DNA from: Ilyomonas sp963790435
GTDB taxonomy: Bacteria > Bacteroidota > Bacteroidia > Chitinophagales > Chitinophagaceae
Direction of reading: 5' to 3'
DNA length: 64,000 bases
Assembly: GCA_963790435.1 (NCBI GenBank)
Contig: CAWBOI010000006.1
Location: 186,001 to 250,000 of the forward strand
Within the stretch, counting starts at the first letter, position 1. The number at the start of each line of letters is the position of its first letter. This document shows, one piece after another, positions 1 to 8,730 of the stretch. The translations under genes were made by a program, and so were the position numbers. The notes beneath the pieces are model-generated. The model had not been told where the DNA came from, did not search any database, and saw only the letters and a program-made list of their open reading frames with translations.

Positions 1-2379
1 TGCAAGAAATATCCACCAGCTAACATTTATTCGGTAAGCATAATTCTGCAACCATTGGTGCATGTAATACCATGCAATTGGCGTAGCAATGGCAAAGGCA
101 ATTGCAATGAGTAGGATAAATTCTTTTGAAAACAGATAAACAATATTTGCTGAAGTAGCACCCAACACTTTACGAATGCCAACTTCTTTTATTCGCTGCA
201 CAGCCATGAAAGATGCTAAACCATATAAGCCAAGACAACTCAGGAAAATGGCAATGGCCGCAAAAATTTTATACAACTGCGATAATTGAGCCTCCTGTTT
301 GTAAAAGCTATCAATCTTGTCATCCAAAAACTTGTATTCATACACATAATCAGGGAAAGTATGCTGCCATATTTTTTTAATGGATTGCATGGTAGAAGCA
401 ATGTTTGTTGTGGTAAATTTTATGGAAGCCTGGCGATACATGGTGCTGTTTGTGGCAATAAGCAATGGCGCCACATTGTTTCGCAAAGACCTGTCATTAA
501 AATCTTTCAATACACCAACAACAGGACATTTAATCAAACCACCCATGATGCTTACTTCTTTGCCCAATATATCTTCCGGTTTTTTAAGCCCTAAACTTTT
601 TACGAAGGATTCATTCACCAAAAATTCTTGCGTCCAACCAGAAGCTTGTAAATTTCTTCCGGCTACTATTTGCAATTTATAGGTCGGCACATATTCGCTG
701 TCAGCAAATTTGCTGATAGCCTGAAAATCTGCATCCTTTAATGAATGGTCAAATTTGAATGTGGTGAACATATTATTATCCTCTTCAACGGGCGTGTTTG
801 AACTGAAACTTACTGTCTGCACACCGTTTATTGACAATAACTGCTGCTTTACATAGTCTTCCGCTTTTTCGTGGTTCGGACGGTATGGAACGTTTACAAT
901 GGCATCTTTATCAAAGCCCAAAGGTTGATTCATAAAATAATCCATCTGCTTTACAATGATGAGTGTTCCAATGATGAGCACCTGTGCGATGATGAATTGA
1001 AACACAACCAATCCTCTTCGTAATGAAATTCCTTTTGCTCCATTTACTGCCTGTTTACTCTTTAAAGCAGTAATAGGATTGAAACGTGATAAAACAAGAG
1101 AAGGATAAAAACCGGCAAGTGCGGTTACTATAACTGTTAGAGCTAAAAGAAATAAAACAATTGCAGGATTGTTGAATAGGTTGAATGAAAGCGAAAGTTC
1201 TAAAAGTTTGTTTACGTAAGATAATGCAAGTAGTGTGATGCCCGCTGCAAGTAGTACCGCAATGGTAACGATCAAAAATGTTTCAACGATGAACTGGAGT
1301 TGCAATTGAGATTTATTACTTCCCAACACTTTTCTTACACCAATTTCCTTTGCGCGATTCACAGCTTGTGCAGTAGAGAGGTTGATAAAGTTTACGCAGG
1401 CAATCAATAGGATAAATGCTGCAATCAGCCACAATACATTGAGCAGTTGATGGCTGATGGTTTTGTTGCTGTAATTGCCTGCTGCTGCATCGTAATGCAC
1501 TGCACTTAATGGTTGGATAATGTAGCTGTCCTTATTATCAGCAGGTAGTACCTTACGTGCGTATGCACTTAATTGCTGATTGAAATGGTCAACGGAAATA
1601 TTTGACGGCCTGCCTGTCCGGTAGGCAGGCAATAAAACATAGCACCCAAAATCAGGTGCTGTTCCATTCCAGCCAGGTTGTCCAAATCCGTATTGTTTAT
1701 CTCCTGTAAAATCTGTTCCGTAGGCAACCACCAATTTTAGCTGAAAGTCTGTATTTGCTGGTATAGTTGCAAGGATGCCTGAAACTTTCAGCGCTACTGC
1801 CGGAAACTGAAACAATCCGGCACCCATGCTATAATATCCTGTTAGTTTAATGGTTTTGCCCATTGCAGTTTTCCAGTCGCCGAAATAGGTTTGTGCAATC
1901 TCTTTTGTAAGCAAAACATTGTTCGGATCTTTTAACGAGGCATACGAACCTGCAAGCAACGGGAAATTAAATATGTTGAAGAAGGAAGGCGATGTATAAA
2001 ATACACCGCTCCCTTCTTTAAAATTTTTTACAGGTGTTCCGGCATCATCAAGCACCTGTAATTCGTCATTGTGGCTTGCATAAACGGGAGCTACTTGTTC
2101 TAACTGAGGGAAAGCAGCTTTGAATCCTTCGGGCATTGCAAAAGGAACATTTTTTTCATAAGTAATAGTACCTGCATCGGCATGATGAGATTCAGTCAAT
2201 ACCCGATAGATGCGGTCTTTCTTCGAATGAAAGGTATCAAAGCTCGTTTGGTATTGTATAATTATAAAGATGATGATGCAAACGGCAATGCCAACTGCTA
2301 AACCTGCAATGTTGATAATAGCGTAATTCCTGTTGTGGGTTAAACTTCTGAATGCGGTTTTGAAATAATTTTTAAACAT
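1..2379 (-). CDS. FtsX/MacB-type ABC transporter permease, partial
   Basis: The frame is open from an ATG at 2379 to the left edge (793 codons, no stop), so the C-terminus lies outside the window. The protein starts MFKNYFKTAFRSLTHNRNYA, the usual opening of large Bacteroidota ABC permeases, followed by a hydrophobic segment (AIINIAGLAVGIAVCIIIF). It then has a long periplasmic MacB-like core domain, then a membrane block containing NRAKEIGVRKVLGS, a second core domain, and a repeat of the same junction motif (QRIKEVGIRKVLGA). The duplicated layout and length fit the two-times-FtsX permeases (about 800 residues) of antimicrobial-peptide, macrolide or lipoprotein export systems. No ATPase gene is visible. 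The substrate is unknown. A perfect palindrome 150 bp upstream may control it. Confidence 0.9.
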   Translation of the reverse strand, partial: MFKNYFKTAFRSLTHNRNYAIINIAGLAVGIAVCIIIFIIIQYQTSFDTFHSKKDRIYRVLTESHHADAGTITYEKNVPFAMPEGFKAAFPQLEQVAPVYASHNDELQVLDDAGTPVKNFKEGSGVFYTSPSFFNIFNFPLLAGSYASLKDPNNVLLTKEIAQTYFGDWKTAMGKTIKLTGYYSMGAGLFQFPAVALKVSGILATIPANTDFQLKLVVAYGTDFTGDKQYGFGQPGWNGTAPDFGCYVLLPAYRTGRPSNISVDHFNQQLSAYARKVLPADNKDSYIIQPLSAVHYDAAAGNYSNKTISHQLLNVLWLIAAFILLIACVNFINLSTAQAVNRAKEIGVRKVLGSNKSQLQLQFIVETFLIVTIAVLLAAGITLLALSYVNKLLELSLSFNLFNNPAIVLFLLALTVIVTALAGFYPSLVLSRFNPITALKSKQAVNGAKGISLRRGLVVFQFIIAQVLIIGTLIIVKQMDYFMNQPLGFDKDAIVNVPYRPNHEKAEDYVKQQLLSINGVQTVSFSSNTPVEEDNNMFTTFKFDHSLKDADFQAISKFADSEYVPTYKLQIVAGRNLQASGWTQEFLVNESFVKSLGLKKPEDILGKEVSIMGGLIKCPVVGVLKDFNDRSLRNNVAPLLIATNSTMYRQASIKFTTTNIASTMQSIKKIWQHTFPDYVYEYKFLDDKIDSFYKQEAQLSQLYKIFAAIAIFLSCLGLYGLASFMAVQRIKEVGIRKVLGATSANIVYLFSKEFILLIAIAFAIATPIAWYYMHQWLQNYAYRINVSWWIFLA
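1608..1630. repeat. Short inverted repeat inside the permease gene
   Basis: GCCTGCCT (1608-1615) and AGGCAGGC (1623-1630) are perfect 8-bp arms around a 7-base loop. The element is in frame in the permease gene and reads as part of LLPAYRTGRP in a periplasmic loop. Short GC-rich palindromes of this type are dispersed in Bacteroidota genomes and sometimes insert in frame; that this is one of them is an inference. Confidence 0.55.
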
Positions 2380-2532
2380 AGAAGTTGATTTATAACTGTA
2401 AATTCATTGTAAGCCGTACAAAGTCTTCACACTTTGCACACGTTATGTTTTTAAAGTGCTTTAACCTGCCGCTCCAACACTTGTACCAGTGCTAAAGCCC
2501 TTTGCTGTTCTGCATTTTAGCAATTACAAACG

Positions 2533-2564
2533 ACAACAGGTGTCCGTTATCGGACACCTGTTGT
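2533..2564. promoter_or_regulatory. Perfect palindrome upstream of the ABC permease (candidate operator)
   Basis: ACAACAGGTGTCCG (2533-2546) and CGGACACCTGTTGT (2551-2564) are perfect 14-bp arms around TTAT. It lies about 155 bp upstream of the permease start and about 115 bp beyond the end of the AraC gene. There is no T-run on either side, so an operator is more likely than a terminator. The rest of 2380-2677 shows no gene. Confidence 0.6.
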
Positions 2565-2677
2565 ACGGAAATGATAAGGAAGTAGTCATTTTTAAATAAT
2601 CATTTCAGTAGCGGAGAATAACACAGCGGCATAGAACTGTGTTTAATAACCCCGTTTCAGGTGTTACATCATTGTGT

Positions 2678-3541
2678 TCAAAGGTTATTCTTTAAAAATG
2701 TATTCCGGTATTGCAATGGGCTAATATTCATTCGTGCTTTGAAGATTTTATGAAAGTGCGAAATATCGTTAAACCCGCTGTTGTAGCCAATTTCAGAAAT
2801 AGGTTGTTCTGTTTGCACCAACTGTTGCGCTGCAAAATCAATGCGATAATCGGTAACGGCTTCTATGAATGTTTTACGGGTTAAGCGTTTAAAATATTTG
2901 CAAAATGATGGAGGTGTCATGTTAATCTTTTTTGATGCAGTTGAAAGTGAAACTTCTTTCTTGAAATTTTCAATGATGTAAGCCATAACCATCTGTATCC
3001 GTTGTTGCTCACCATCGGAAAGTAAAGTGTGTTGCTTTTGTTTGTCAAGCAATATGTGTTTTTTGGTAAGCGATAACTGATGCAATAAATCAAGAAAAAG
3101 AAGCAGCCGTTTGCAGTTGTCCTGCTCTTGCAGCAACTCTTCCATTTTGTTTTTATAAACATCTGAATTCGTTGTAAACCGCAAGCCACTATTGCTTTTT
3201 TGCAGCAATTGAAAAACCGTTTTTAACTCCGGTTTTTCAAAGAAAACATCACCCAAAAAATTGGGCAAAAACTGAACAACAATCGAGCTACTTTTTTGTT
3301 TTCGCCTCATTTTATCGCTCTTCCAGCAATGCGGCACATTGGAGCCTAACAACACAAAATCGCCGGGATGAAAATTTTGCATATTGGTTCCTACATAGCG
3401 TTTGCCGGTTCCATTTACAATATAAGTGAGTTCCAGCTCAGGATGAAAATGATAAGGTGCGGAAAACGCTTTTTCTTCAAACTTCCGAACCAAAAAAGAA
3501 TTCATTTGTGATGTAACGAGCGATTCAAAAGCAGGTTTCAT
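2678..3541 (-). CDS. AraC-family transcriptional regulator with N-terminal cupin sensor
   Basis: This 287-residue protein has an N-terminal cupin-like sensor (residues about 10-90; YHFHPELELTYIVNGTGKRY, then PGDFVLLGSNVPHCW) and a C-terminal double helix-turn-helix AraC domain (residues about 185-285). The AraC signature is ISEIGYNSGFNDISHFHKIF and the end is ISPLQYRN. The family usually senses a sugar-like ligand and activates nearby genes. It is divergent from the PhyH gene at 3672 with a 130-bp shared upstream region, so that gene is its most likely target. A close paralogue in the same arrangement lies at 42760-43626. Ligand unknown. Confidence 0.93.
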   Translation of the reverse strand: MKPAFESLVTSQMNSFLVRKFEEKAFSAPYHFHPELELTYIVNGTGKRYVGTNMQNFHPGDFVLLGSNVPHCWKSDKMRRKQKSSSIVVQFLPNFLGDVFFEKPELKTVFQLLQKSNSGLRFTTNSDVYKNKMEELLQEQDNCKRLLLFLDLLHQLSLTKKHILLDKQKQHTLLSDGEQQRIQMVMAYIIENFKKEVSLSTASKKINMTPPSFCKYFKRLTRKTFIEAVTDYRIDFAAQQLVQTEQPISEIGYNSGFNDISHFHKIFKARMNISPLQYRNTFLKNNL

Positions 3542-3671
3542 TTCTTGGTAATTTTAATCTTCCAAAACCGAAAATTATTAAAATTGGATAAAATAACCCA
3601 TAAAGTAAACAACACTGGCATTTTTTATTGTAAAAACAAATTATTCTTTTGTAAAACAAAAAGCCATTTGT

Positions 3672-4490
3672 ATGAACAACGAAAGCTTGCCCCCGTTAGA
3701 TGATATCATTCCTCTATCGCAAACACAGATTGATGAGTTCAGAAATAAGGGTCATGTTCTCATTAAAAGCATTCTTACTCGTGATGAAGTAAAAGCCTAT
3801 CGCGAAGCCATTAACAAAGCGGCTTACCAGTATAATACCGAAAAGAGAAAATTAGAAGAACGCGATACTTACGGCAAAGCGTTCTTGCAAATTATGAACT
3901 TGTGGGAAGTAGATGAAAGCGTGCGCAAATTCACGCTGGCAAAGCGTTTCGCAAAAATTGCTGCGGATTTGCTGGGTGTAGCTAATGTTCGCATTTATCA
4001 CGACCAGGCTTTGTACAAAGAACCTGGTGGCGGCTTCACACCCTGGCATCAGGATCAATATTACTGGCCGCTCAGTACTAACAATACAATAACGATGTGG
4101 ATGCCTTTAATGGACATTGATGAAGATATGGGTATGCTTACGTTTGCTTCTCACTCACAGAACGCAGGCTTTGTAGAGAATATCGAAATCAGTGATAAAT
4201 CGGAAGCAATACTGGAAAAATTTATTAACGACAAAGGCTTTGCAATAACGCGCGCCAAAACGATGAACGCCGGCGATGCTACCTTTCACTATGGCTGGAC
4301 GCTTCATGCAGCACCCGGCAATCAATCAAAAGACGTTACAAGAGAAGTAATGACTATTATTTATTTTGCTGATGGCGCCGATGTTACGGAGCCGCAAAAC
4401 AAGCATCAAGAGAATGATAGAAACAAATGGCTGGGTGGCTTGCAGCCCGGCAATAAAGCGGCTTCGGTACACAATCCGCTGGTGTTGTAA
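3672..4490 (+). CDS. Phytanoyl-CoA dioxygenase (PhyH) family protein
   Basis: This 272-residue protein has no signal peptide and is probably a cytoplasmic Fe(II)/2-oxoglutarate-dependent oxygenase. The metal-binding HxD is in FTPWHQDQYYW (residues about 122-132) and the distal His is in HYGWTLHAAPGN (residues about 209-220). The N-terminal region FRNKGHVLIKSILTRDEV is typical of PhyH proteins. Such genes are common beside AraC regulators in Bacteroidota, but the substrate is not predictable. It is divergent from the AraC gene at 2678-3541. The ATG at 3672 is the only good start; AT-rich DNA precedes it. Confidence 0.9.
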   Translation: MNNESLPPLDDIIPLSQTQIDEFRNKGHVLIKSILTRDEVKAYREAINKAAYQYNTEKRKLEERDTYGKAFLQIMNLWEVDESVRKFTLAKRFAKIAADLLGVANVRIYHDQALYKEPGGGFTPWHQDQYYWPLSTNNTITMWMPLMDIDEDMGMLTFASHSQNAGFVENIEISDKSEAILEKFINDKGFAITRAKTMNAGDATFHYGWTLHAAPGNQSKDVTREVMTIIYFADGADVTEPQNKHQENDRNKWLGGLQPGNKAASVHNPLVL

Positions 4491-4500
4491 GCTTTTGCGG

Positions 4501-4589
4501 AACCACTAAGAAGAGAAGAAAGTAAGATGCACAAAGATGTTGTATCGTGCTTTGTGAAGCTTCTTTTTCTTTCTGTCTTTGTGGTTCAA
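4501..4589. repeat. Dispersed imperfect inverted repeat, copy A
   Basis: The stretch opens with AACCACTAAGAAG and closes with TCTTTGTGGTTCAA, so the ends are roughly complementary (AACCAC / GTGGTT). The interior has purine-rich then pyrimidine-rich halves (GATGCACAAAGATG, CTTTGTGAAGC). The same style of element occurs at 18532-18620 and 24626-24710, always between glycosidase genes. It resembles the CACTAAGG...CTTCGTGGTT intergenic repeats found in many bacterial genomes. Confidence 0.6.
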
Positions 4590-4647
4590 ATATTCATTTG
4601 TTCGTCTGCCTATTATTTGATTTGGTTTCACCCTTTTATTCTGCCTT

Positions 4648-5730
4648 ATGAAAGTAAAATTTATCACTTCTTTGCCCATTATAGTCTTGTTTGTTTTTGC
4701 CTCATTTTCAGTGCAGGCGCAGGATTCAACACTTCGCTGGTCAGCCCAAAAATCATGGGATTGGTACAACAAACAACCGTGGTTGTGCGGCTTCAATTAC
4801 ATTCCTGCGTATGCCATTAACTATACTGCTATGTGGGATAAAACTTCGTTTGATCCCGTTGCAATAGATAAAGAATTATCTCTTGCAGAAAAAGATGGTA
4901 TGAACGTGTTGCGTGCCGTTTTGCAATACGCCGTGTATGCCGATGACCCTTCTTATTTTTTAAACACGCTTGATAAGTTCATGGCAATATGCGCAAAGCA
5001 TAAAATCAAATTTGTGCCTGCCCTGTTTGATGATTGTTCGTTTGGCATTAACTCCGATCCAAAGGTTGGCAAGCAACCCGAGCCGTTGAAAGGCTGGTAT
5101 GCGTGGGCATGGTCGCCAAGCCCCGGGCATAGCATGGTAACCGATACTACCACGTATCCAAAGCTGGAACAATATGTAACGGCAATCATCTCGCGTTTTA
5201 AAAACGACCCGCGTATTTTACTATGGGACTTGTACAACGAACCTACCAACGGTGGCTTGGGTTCTACTACATTTCCTCTTTTGAAAAAAGTGGTAGCGGC
5301 TGCCCGCAAAGTCGCGCCCAGTCAGCCTTTGACGATTGATGTATGGAACAGAAACCAACGTTTGAATGATATTGTATTGGCATCTTCTGATGTAATTACC
5401 TTTCACAATTATGGCAATAAAACCGAGCTGCAGAAACAAATCAACGACTTAAAAAAATACAATCGCCCTCTCATTTGCACGGAGTGGATGAACCGTCCCA
5501 ACCGTTCCGTTATCAGTGAAAACCTTCCCGTTTTTTATGCCGAAAAAGTAGGTTGTATGCTTTGGGGTTTGGTGAATGGAAAAGACCAAACCGATTTGCC
5601 GTGGGGACATCGTCCCGGCGATCCGCCGCCTACCATTTGGCAGCATGATTTATACAGGGGCGATTTTTCGGCGTATCATCAACCCGAAATTGACAGCATA
5701 AAATTGTACACATCAAAGTCATCGTTCTAA
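4648..5730 (+). CDS. Secreted GH5-like (clan GH-A) glycoside hydrolase
   Basis: This 360-residue protein has a signal peptide (residues 1-25, ending VQAQ). The body is a TIM-barrel of the cellulase/mannanase type: GMNVLRAVLQY, a likely acid/base Glu in LLWDLYNEPTN (residues about 192-202), DVITFHNYG, and a likely nucleophile Glu in PLICTEWMNRP (residues about 273-283). The two catalytic Glu at strand ends 4 and 7 are the clan GH-A signature. Exact family and substrate (xylan, mannan or other) cannot be fixed. It is the first gene of a tightly spaced + strand run; the next gene starts 21 bp downstream. Confidence 0.8.
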   Translation: MKVKFITSLPIIVLFVFASFSVQAQDSTLRWSAQKSWDWYNKQPWLCGFNYIPAYAINYTAMWDKTSFDPVAIDKELSLAEKDGMNVLRAVLQYAVYADDPSYFLNTLDKFMAICAKHKIKFVPALFDDCSFGINSDPKVGKQPEPLKGWYAWAWSPSPGHSMVTDTTTYPKLEQYVTAIISRFKNDPRILLWDLYNEPTNGGLGSTTFPLLKKVVAAARKVAPSQPLTIDVWNRNQRLNDIVLASSDVITFHNYGNKTELQKQINDLKKYNRPLICTEWMNRPNRSVISENLPVFYAEKVGCMLWGLVNGKDQTDLPWGHRPGDPPPTIWQHDLYRGDFSAYHQPEIDSIKLYTSKSSF

Positions 5731-5751
5731 TACAATCTCTTTTGTTTTACC

Positions 5752-6774
5752 ATGAAAACAAATGCTTGCTGGCTCATAATCTTCCTTTTTGTTTTTGCCG
5801 ATATTTCCGCGCAAAAGGTTTCACAACCTGCACTGCACAAAGCACCTGCGCCTTTGTATCGCGATCCGATTTATGATGGTGCTGCCGACCCAACCATCAT
5901 TTACAATAAAGAAAAAAAGGAATGGTGGATGTTTTACACACAGCGCAGAGCCAATGTTCAATCGGCCAACGTTGCGTTTTGTTATGGTGTAAATATTGGC
6001 GTTGCTACGTCAAACGATCACGGGCAAACCTGGGTATACAAAGGCGCACTGGCATTGGAGTTTGAAGAAGGCATGAATACATTTTGGGCGCCCGATGTAA
6101 TTGTTGATAACGGCGTATATCACATGTTTGTAGCTTATATCCAGGGCGTAAGAAACGATTGGGGTGGTAAGGCTCGCATCATTCATTACACCAGCAAAGA
6201 TTTATGGCATTGGACATTTGACGGCTATTTGAAATTATCTTCCGAGCATGTAATTGATCCTACTTTTTATAAAATGCCGGATGGCAAATGGCATATTTGG
6301 TATAAAGATGAAATGCGCAACAGCAACACGATGACTGGCAAAAGTTGGGACTTAAAAAACTGGACAATTGCTGATATACCTGCTATCGGCGGCAAGCCAC
6401 ACGAAGGACCCAAAATATTCCGCTTTCAAAACCAGTATTGGATGATTACCGATGAATGGGCAGGTCAACGTGTGTATCGCTCAGATGATGCAGTAAAATG
6501 GGAACGGCAGGGAATGATCTTGGATAAGAACGGCACAAGACCGGATGATTCGCCAACCGGCGCACATGCTGATGTGGTTGTAGTAAATGACAAAGCCTAT
6601 ATTTTTTACTTCACGCATCCCGGGAGAAAAACGCATTTTGCTGCAACGATGGACAAAGACGGCGATTATCCTTACAGCGAAAAACGCTCGTCTATACAAG
6701 TTGCAGAGTTGATTTTTAGAGATGGAACTTTAACCACGTTGCGCGACGAGCCGTTTGATTTTTGGTTGCCATGA
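5752..6774 (+). CDS. Secreted five-bladed propeller glycosidase (GH43/GH117-like)
   Basis: This 340-residue protein has a signal peptide (residues 1-20, ending DISAQ). The propeller blades are recognisable: YDGAADPTIIYN with the catalytic-base-like Asp, WWMFYTQRRAN, FWAPDVIVDNGVYHMF, HVIDPTFYKMPDGKWHIWY with the second Asp, and KPHEGPKIFRF with the candidate acid Glu. This Asp/Asp/Glu set is typical of GH43 and related propeller families. Family placement is uncertain and GH117 or a GH43 relative are both possible. It lies 21 bp after the GH5-like gene, so co-transcription is likely. Confidence 0.75.
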   Translation: MKTNACWLIIFLFVFADISAQKVSQPALHKAPAPLYRDPIYDGAADPTIIYNKEKKEWWMFYTQRRANVQSANVAFCYGVNIGVATSNDHGQTWVYKGALALEFEEGMNTFWAPDVIVDNGVYHMFVAYIQGVRNDWGGKARIIHYTSKDLWHWTFDGYLKLSSEHVIDPTFYKMPDGKWHIWYKDEMRNSNTMTGKSWDLKNWTIADIPAIGGKPHEGPKIFRFQNQYWMITDEWAGQRVYRSDDAVKWERQGMILDKNGTRPDDSPTGAHADVVVVNDKAYIFYFTHPGRKTHFAATMDKDGDYPYSEKRSSIQVAELIFRDGTLTTLRDEPFDFWLP

Positions 6775-6816
6775 ACAACAAAATATTTTGTATTTTGAAA
6801 GCCAAATAAAAACGCC

Positions 6817-7572
6817 ATGAAAAAAACGATTGCCGTTTGTATATCCATTTTTGCCGTTGCAGCAACTGCATCTGCACAGCTGACCGGACCGTTAGGAAAA
6901 ACAGGCGCAGAAAGCAACTTTGCCCAGTTTCTGCGGTTGTCGTCTGTAGAAGGCACAAATAGCAAAGGCACAACGGAACCGCTCGAAGAATTCAATAATA
7001 TTGAAAATACAAAAGGAAGACGCTTTCTGTTTAACACATGGGCAACAGGAACTAATATAAGGGAAAAGCAAGGGCAATCTATGAATACCGGCACTTATTT
7101 TTTTAATTATGATGAGATGACAGGTAGCCTGCTGGCAACGGAAAACAAGAAAGATATTTTGGCTGTAACATCAGGCGCGCTACAGTCTTTTACGCTGGAA
7201 TTCAGGGGAAAGCAATATCCGTTTGCACACATCGCTGCTATTGATTCTACAAGGTTTTATCTCCGGCTTGCCGGCGGCAATGGCATGTATGCGCTTTATA
7301 AAGAATGCAAGGTGAGATTTGTAAAATCAAATTATCGCAATGATGGCATCATACAAAGCGGCAACCCAAATGATGAGTACATTGACGAAAGCCAGTATTA
7401 CATTGTAAGACCTAATGAAGAAACGAGCCGGATTGTTTTCAACACCAACGATATAAAAAACATATTGGTAGCGCAGAAACAAAAAGTGAAAGCTTATATC
7501 AATGAGCACGGCGATGAACATGTTGATGAATACTTTTTAACCGGCCTTATCAATTCTCTCAATAAGGAGTAA
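6817..7572 (+). CDS. Exported protein of unknown function
   Basis: This 251-residue protein has a signal peptide (MKKTIAVCISIFAVAATASA, cleavage likely before QLTG). The rest is soluble, with alternating strand-like segments and no cysteines apart from a lone one near KECKVRF. I do not recognise a family. It is sandwiched 42 bp after one glycosidase and 20 bp before another on the same strand, so it is probably co-expressed with them. A surface or periplasmic accessory role is an inference from context only. Confidence 0.75.
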   Translation: MKKTIAVCISIFAVAATASAQLTGPLGKTGAESNFAQFLRLSSVEGTNSKGTTEPLEEFNNIENTKGRRFLFNTWATGTNIREKQGQSMNTGTYFFNYDEMTGSLLATENKKDILAVTSGALQSFTLEFRGKQYPFAHIAAIDSTRFYLRLAGGNGMYALYKECKVRFVKSNYRNDGIIQSGNPNDEYIDESQYYIVRPNEETSRIVFNTNDIKNILVAQKQKVKAYINEHGDEHVDEYFLTGLINSLNKE

Positions 7573-7592
7573 AACAAAAATTTCATCTTACC

Positions 7593-8630
7593 ATGAATCG
7601 AATTTATACTTACTGCTTTTTGATGATTGTTATCTTTTGGTTTTGCCCAAAAAATGCAGATGCGCAATCGTCTTCTCAAAAACATCCATCGAATCATAAA
7701 AATCCGGTATTGGATGCCGACTTTCCCGATCCAACTGTAATCAATACGAAGGGAATGTACTACGCGTATGCTACACAATCTGACCATGACGGCAAAATGA
7801 TAAACATCCAGGTGGCTTCTTCAAAAAATATGTTCAACTGGAAGTACATTGGAGATGCACTTCCGCAAAAACCAGCGTGGGCAAGCCATTCGCAAAACTT
7901 CTGGGCACCGCATGTTTTATACGATCCGGCAAAAAAACAATACGTACTGTTTTTTTGTGCAAAAGCAAACGATACTACCGTAGGCATGGGTATTGGCGTT
8001 GCCTTCTCTTCTCAACCTGCAGGGCCTTTTGTTGGTAAAGATTCTGCATTGATGACTGCCAAAGGCTTTACAGACATTGATCCGATGGCAATGGTTGACC
8101 CGCAAACCGGCAAAAAGATAATTTACTGGGGCTCAGATTTTTCGCCTATCCGGGTGCAGGAGTTAAGCGACGATTGGTGTACGTTGAAAGGAGGAACGCA
8201 GCCGGTTGCCGTTGAATTTCCTCATAAAGAAAAAGAATACACCAATTTGATTGAAGGCGCATGGACAGATTACCACGATGGCAAGTTTTATCTTTTTTAT
8301 TCTGGTGACAATTGTTGCGGCGATGGTGCTCACTATGCCGTAATGGTGGCAAGAGCCGACAATGCTTTTGGTCCGTTCACTACTTTAGGAGAAAGCAATG
8401 GAACCAATAACAGTGTGATTCTTCAGAAAGATAGCACGTGGCTGGCACCGGGGCACAATTCAATTTTTAAAGACAAGTCAGGTAACGAATACATTGCTTA
8501 TCATGCGATATGGAGAAACAAAGGGAAAGCTGGCGCGCCAAGTGGAAAAGATCATTATTTAAAACGGGTGATGTGCATTGAGCCTATTGAATATAAAAAG
8601 GGCTGGCCTGTTGTTATTCATAAATATTGA
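7593..8630 (+). CDS. Secreted GH43 glycosidase (arabinan-active type)
   Basis: This 345-residue protein has a signal peptide ending ADAQ (residue about 25). The GH43 fold is clear: NPVLDADFPDPTVI carries the catalytic base Asp, FTDIDPMAMVD the pKa-modulating Asp, and LIEGAWTDYHDGKFYLFYSG the general-acid Glu. LAPGHNSIFKDKSGN is the conserved late blade with the His that binds the central metal in many members. GH43 enzymes cleave alpha-L-arabinofuranosyl or beta-xylosyl links. With GH127 and GalK nearby, an arabinan or arabinogalactan substrate is plausible. It ends this gene run; a LacI promoter follows. Confidence 0.88.
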   Translation: MNRIYTYCFLMIVIFWFCPKNADAQSSSQKHPSNHKNPVLDADFPDPTVINTKGMYYAYATQSDHDGKMINIQVASSKNMFNWKYIGDALPQKPAWASHSQNFWAPHVLYDPAKKQYVLFFCAKANDTTVGMGIGVAFSSQPAGPFVGKDSALMTAKGFTDIDPMAMVDPQTGKKIIYWGSDFSPIRVQELSDDWCTLKGGTQPVAVEFPHKEKEYTNLIEGAWTDYHDGKFYLFYSGDNCCGDGAHYAVMVARADNAFGPFTTLGESNGTNNSVILQKDSTWLAPGHNSIFKDKSGNEYIAYHAIWRNKGKAGAPSGKDHYLKRVMCIEPIEYKKGWPVVIHKY

Positions 8631-8678
8631 TGAAACAAAAGCCATTTTAAAAAAAGTTTTCGAATTGTTAAGGAAAAG

Positions 8679-8721
8679 TTTGGTAGATTGAAAGAACTGT
8701 ATAGATTTGTGCAAACGTTTG
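8679..8721 (+). promoter_or_regulatory. lacI-type promoter with overlapping operator
   Basis: TTTG (8679-8682) is followed after 19 bp by TAGATTTG (8702-8709), an exact match to the Bacteroidota sigma-A form TTTG-N19-TAnnTTTG. Immediately downstream, at the expected transcription start, is the perfect palindrome CAAACGTTTG (8712-8721) with the central CG typical of LacI/GalR operators. The LacI gene starts at 8731, so autoregulation is likely. Confidence 0.75.
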
Positions 8722-8730
8722 TATTGCTAA

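Noticed and set aside
286..682. Two overlapping + strand open frames of about 100 residues
   Set aside because: They are antisense to the ABC permease, which is open to the window edge with clear family motifs.
6672..7094. A 140-residue - strand open frame
   Set aside because: It overlaps the end of one glycosidase and the start of the next exported protein, and shows no protein-like features.
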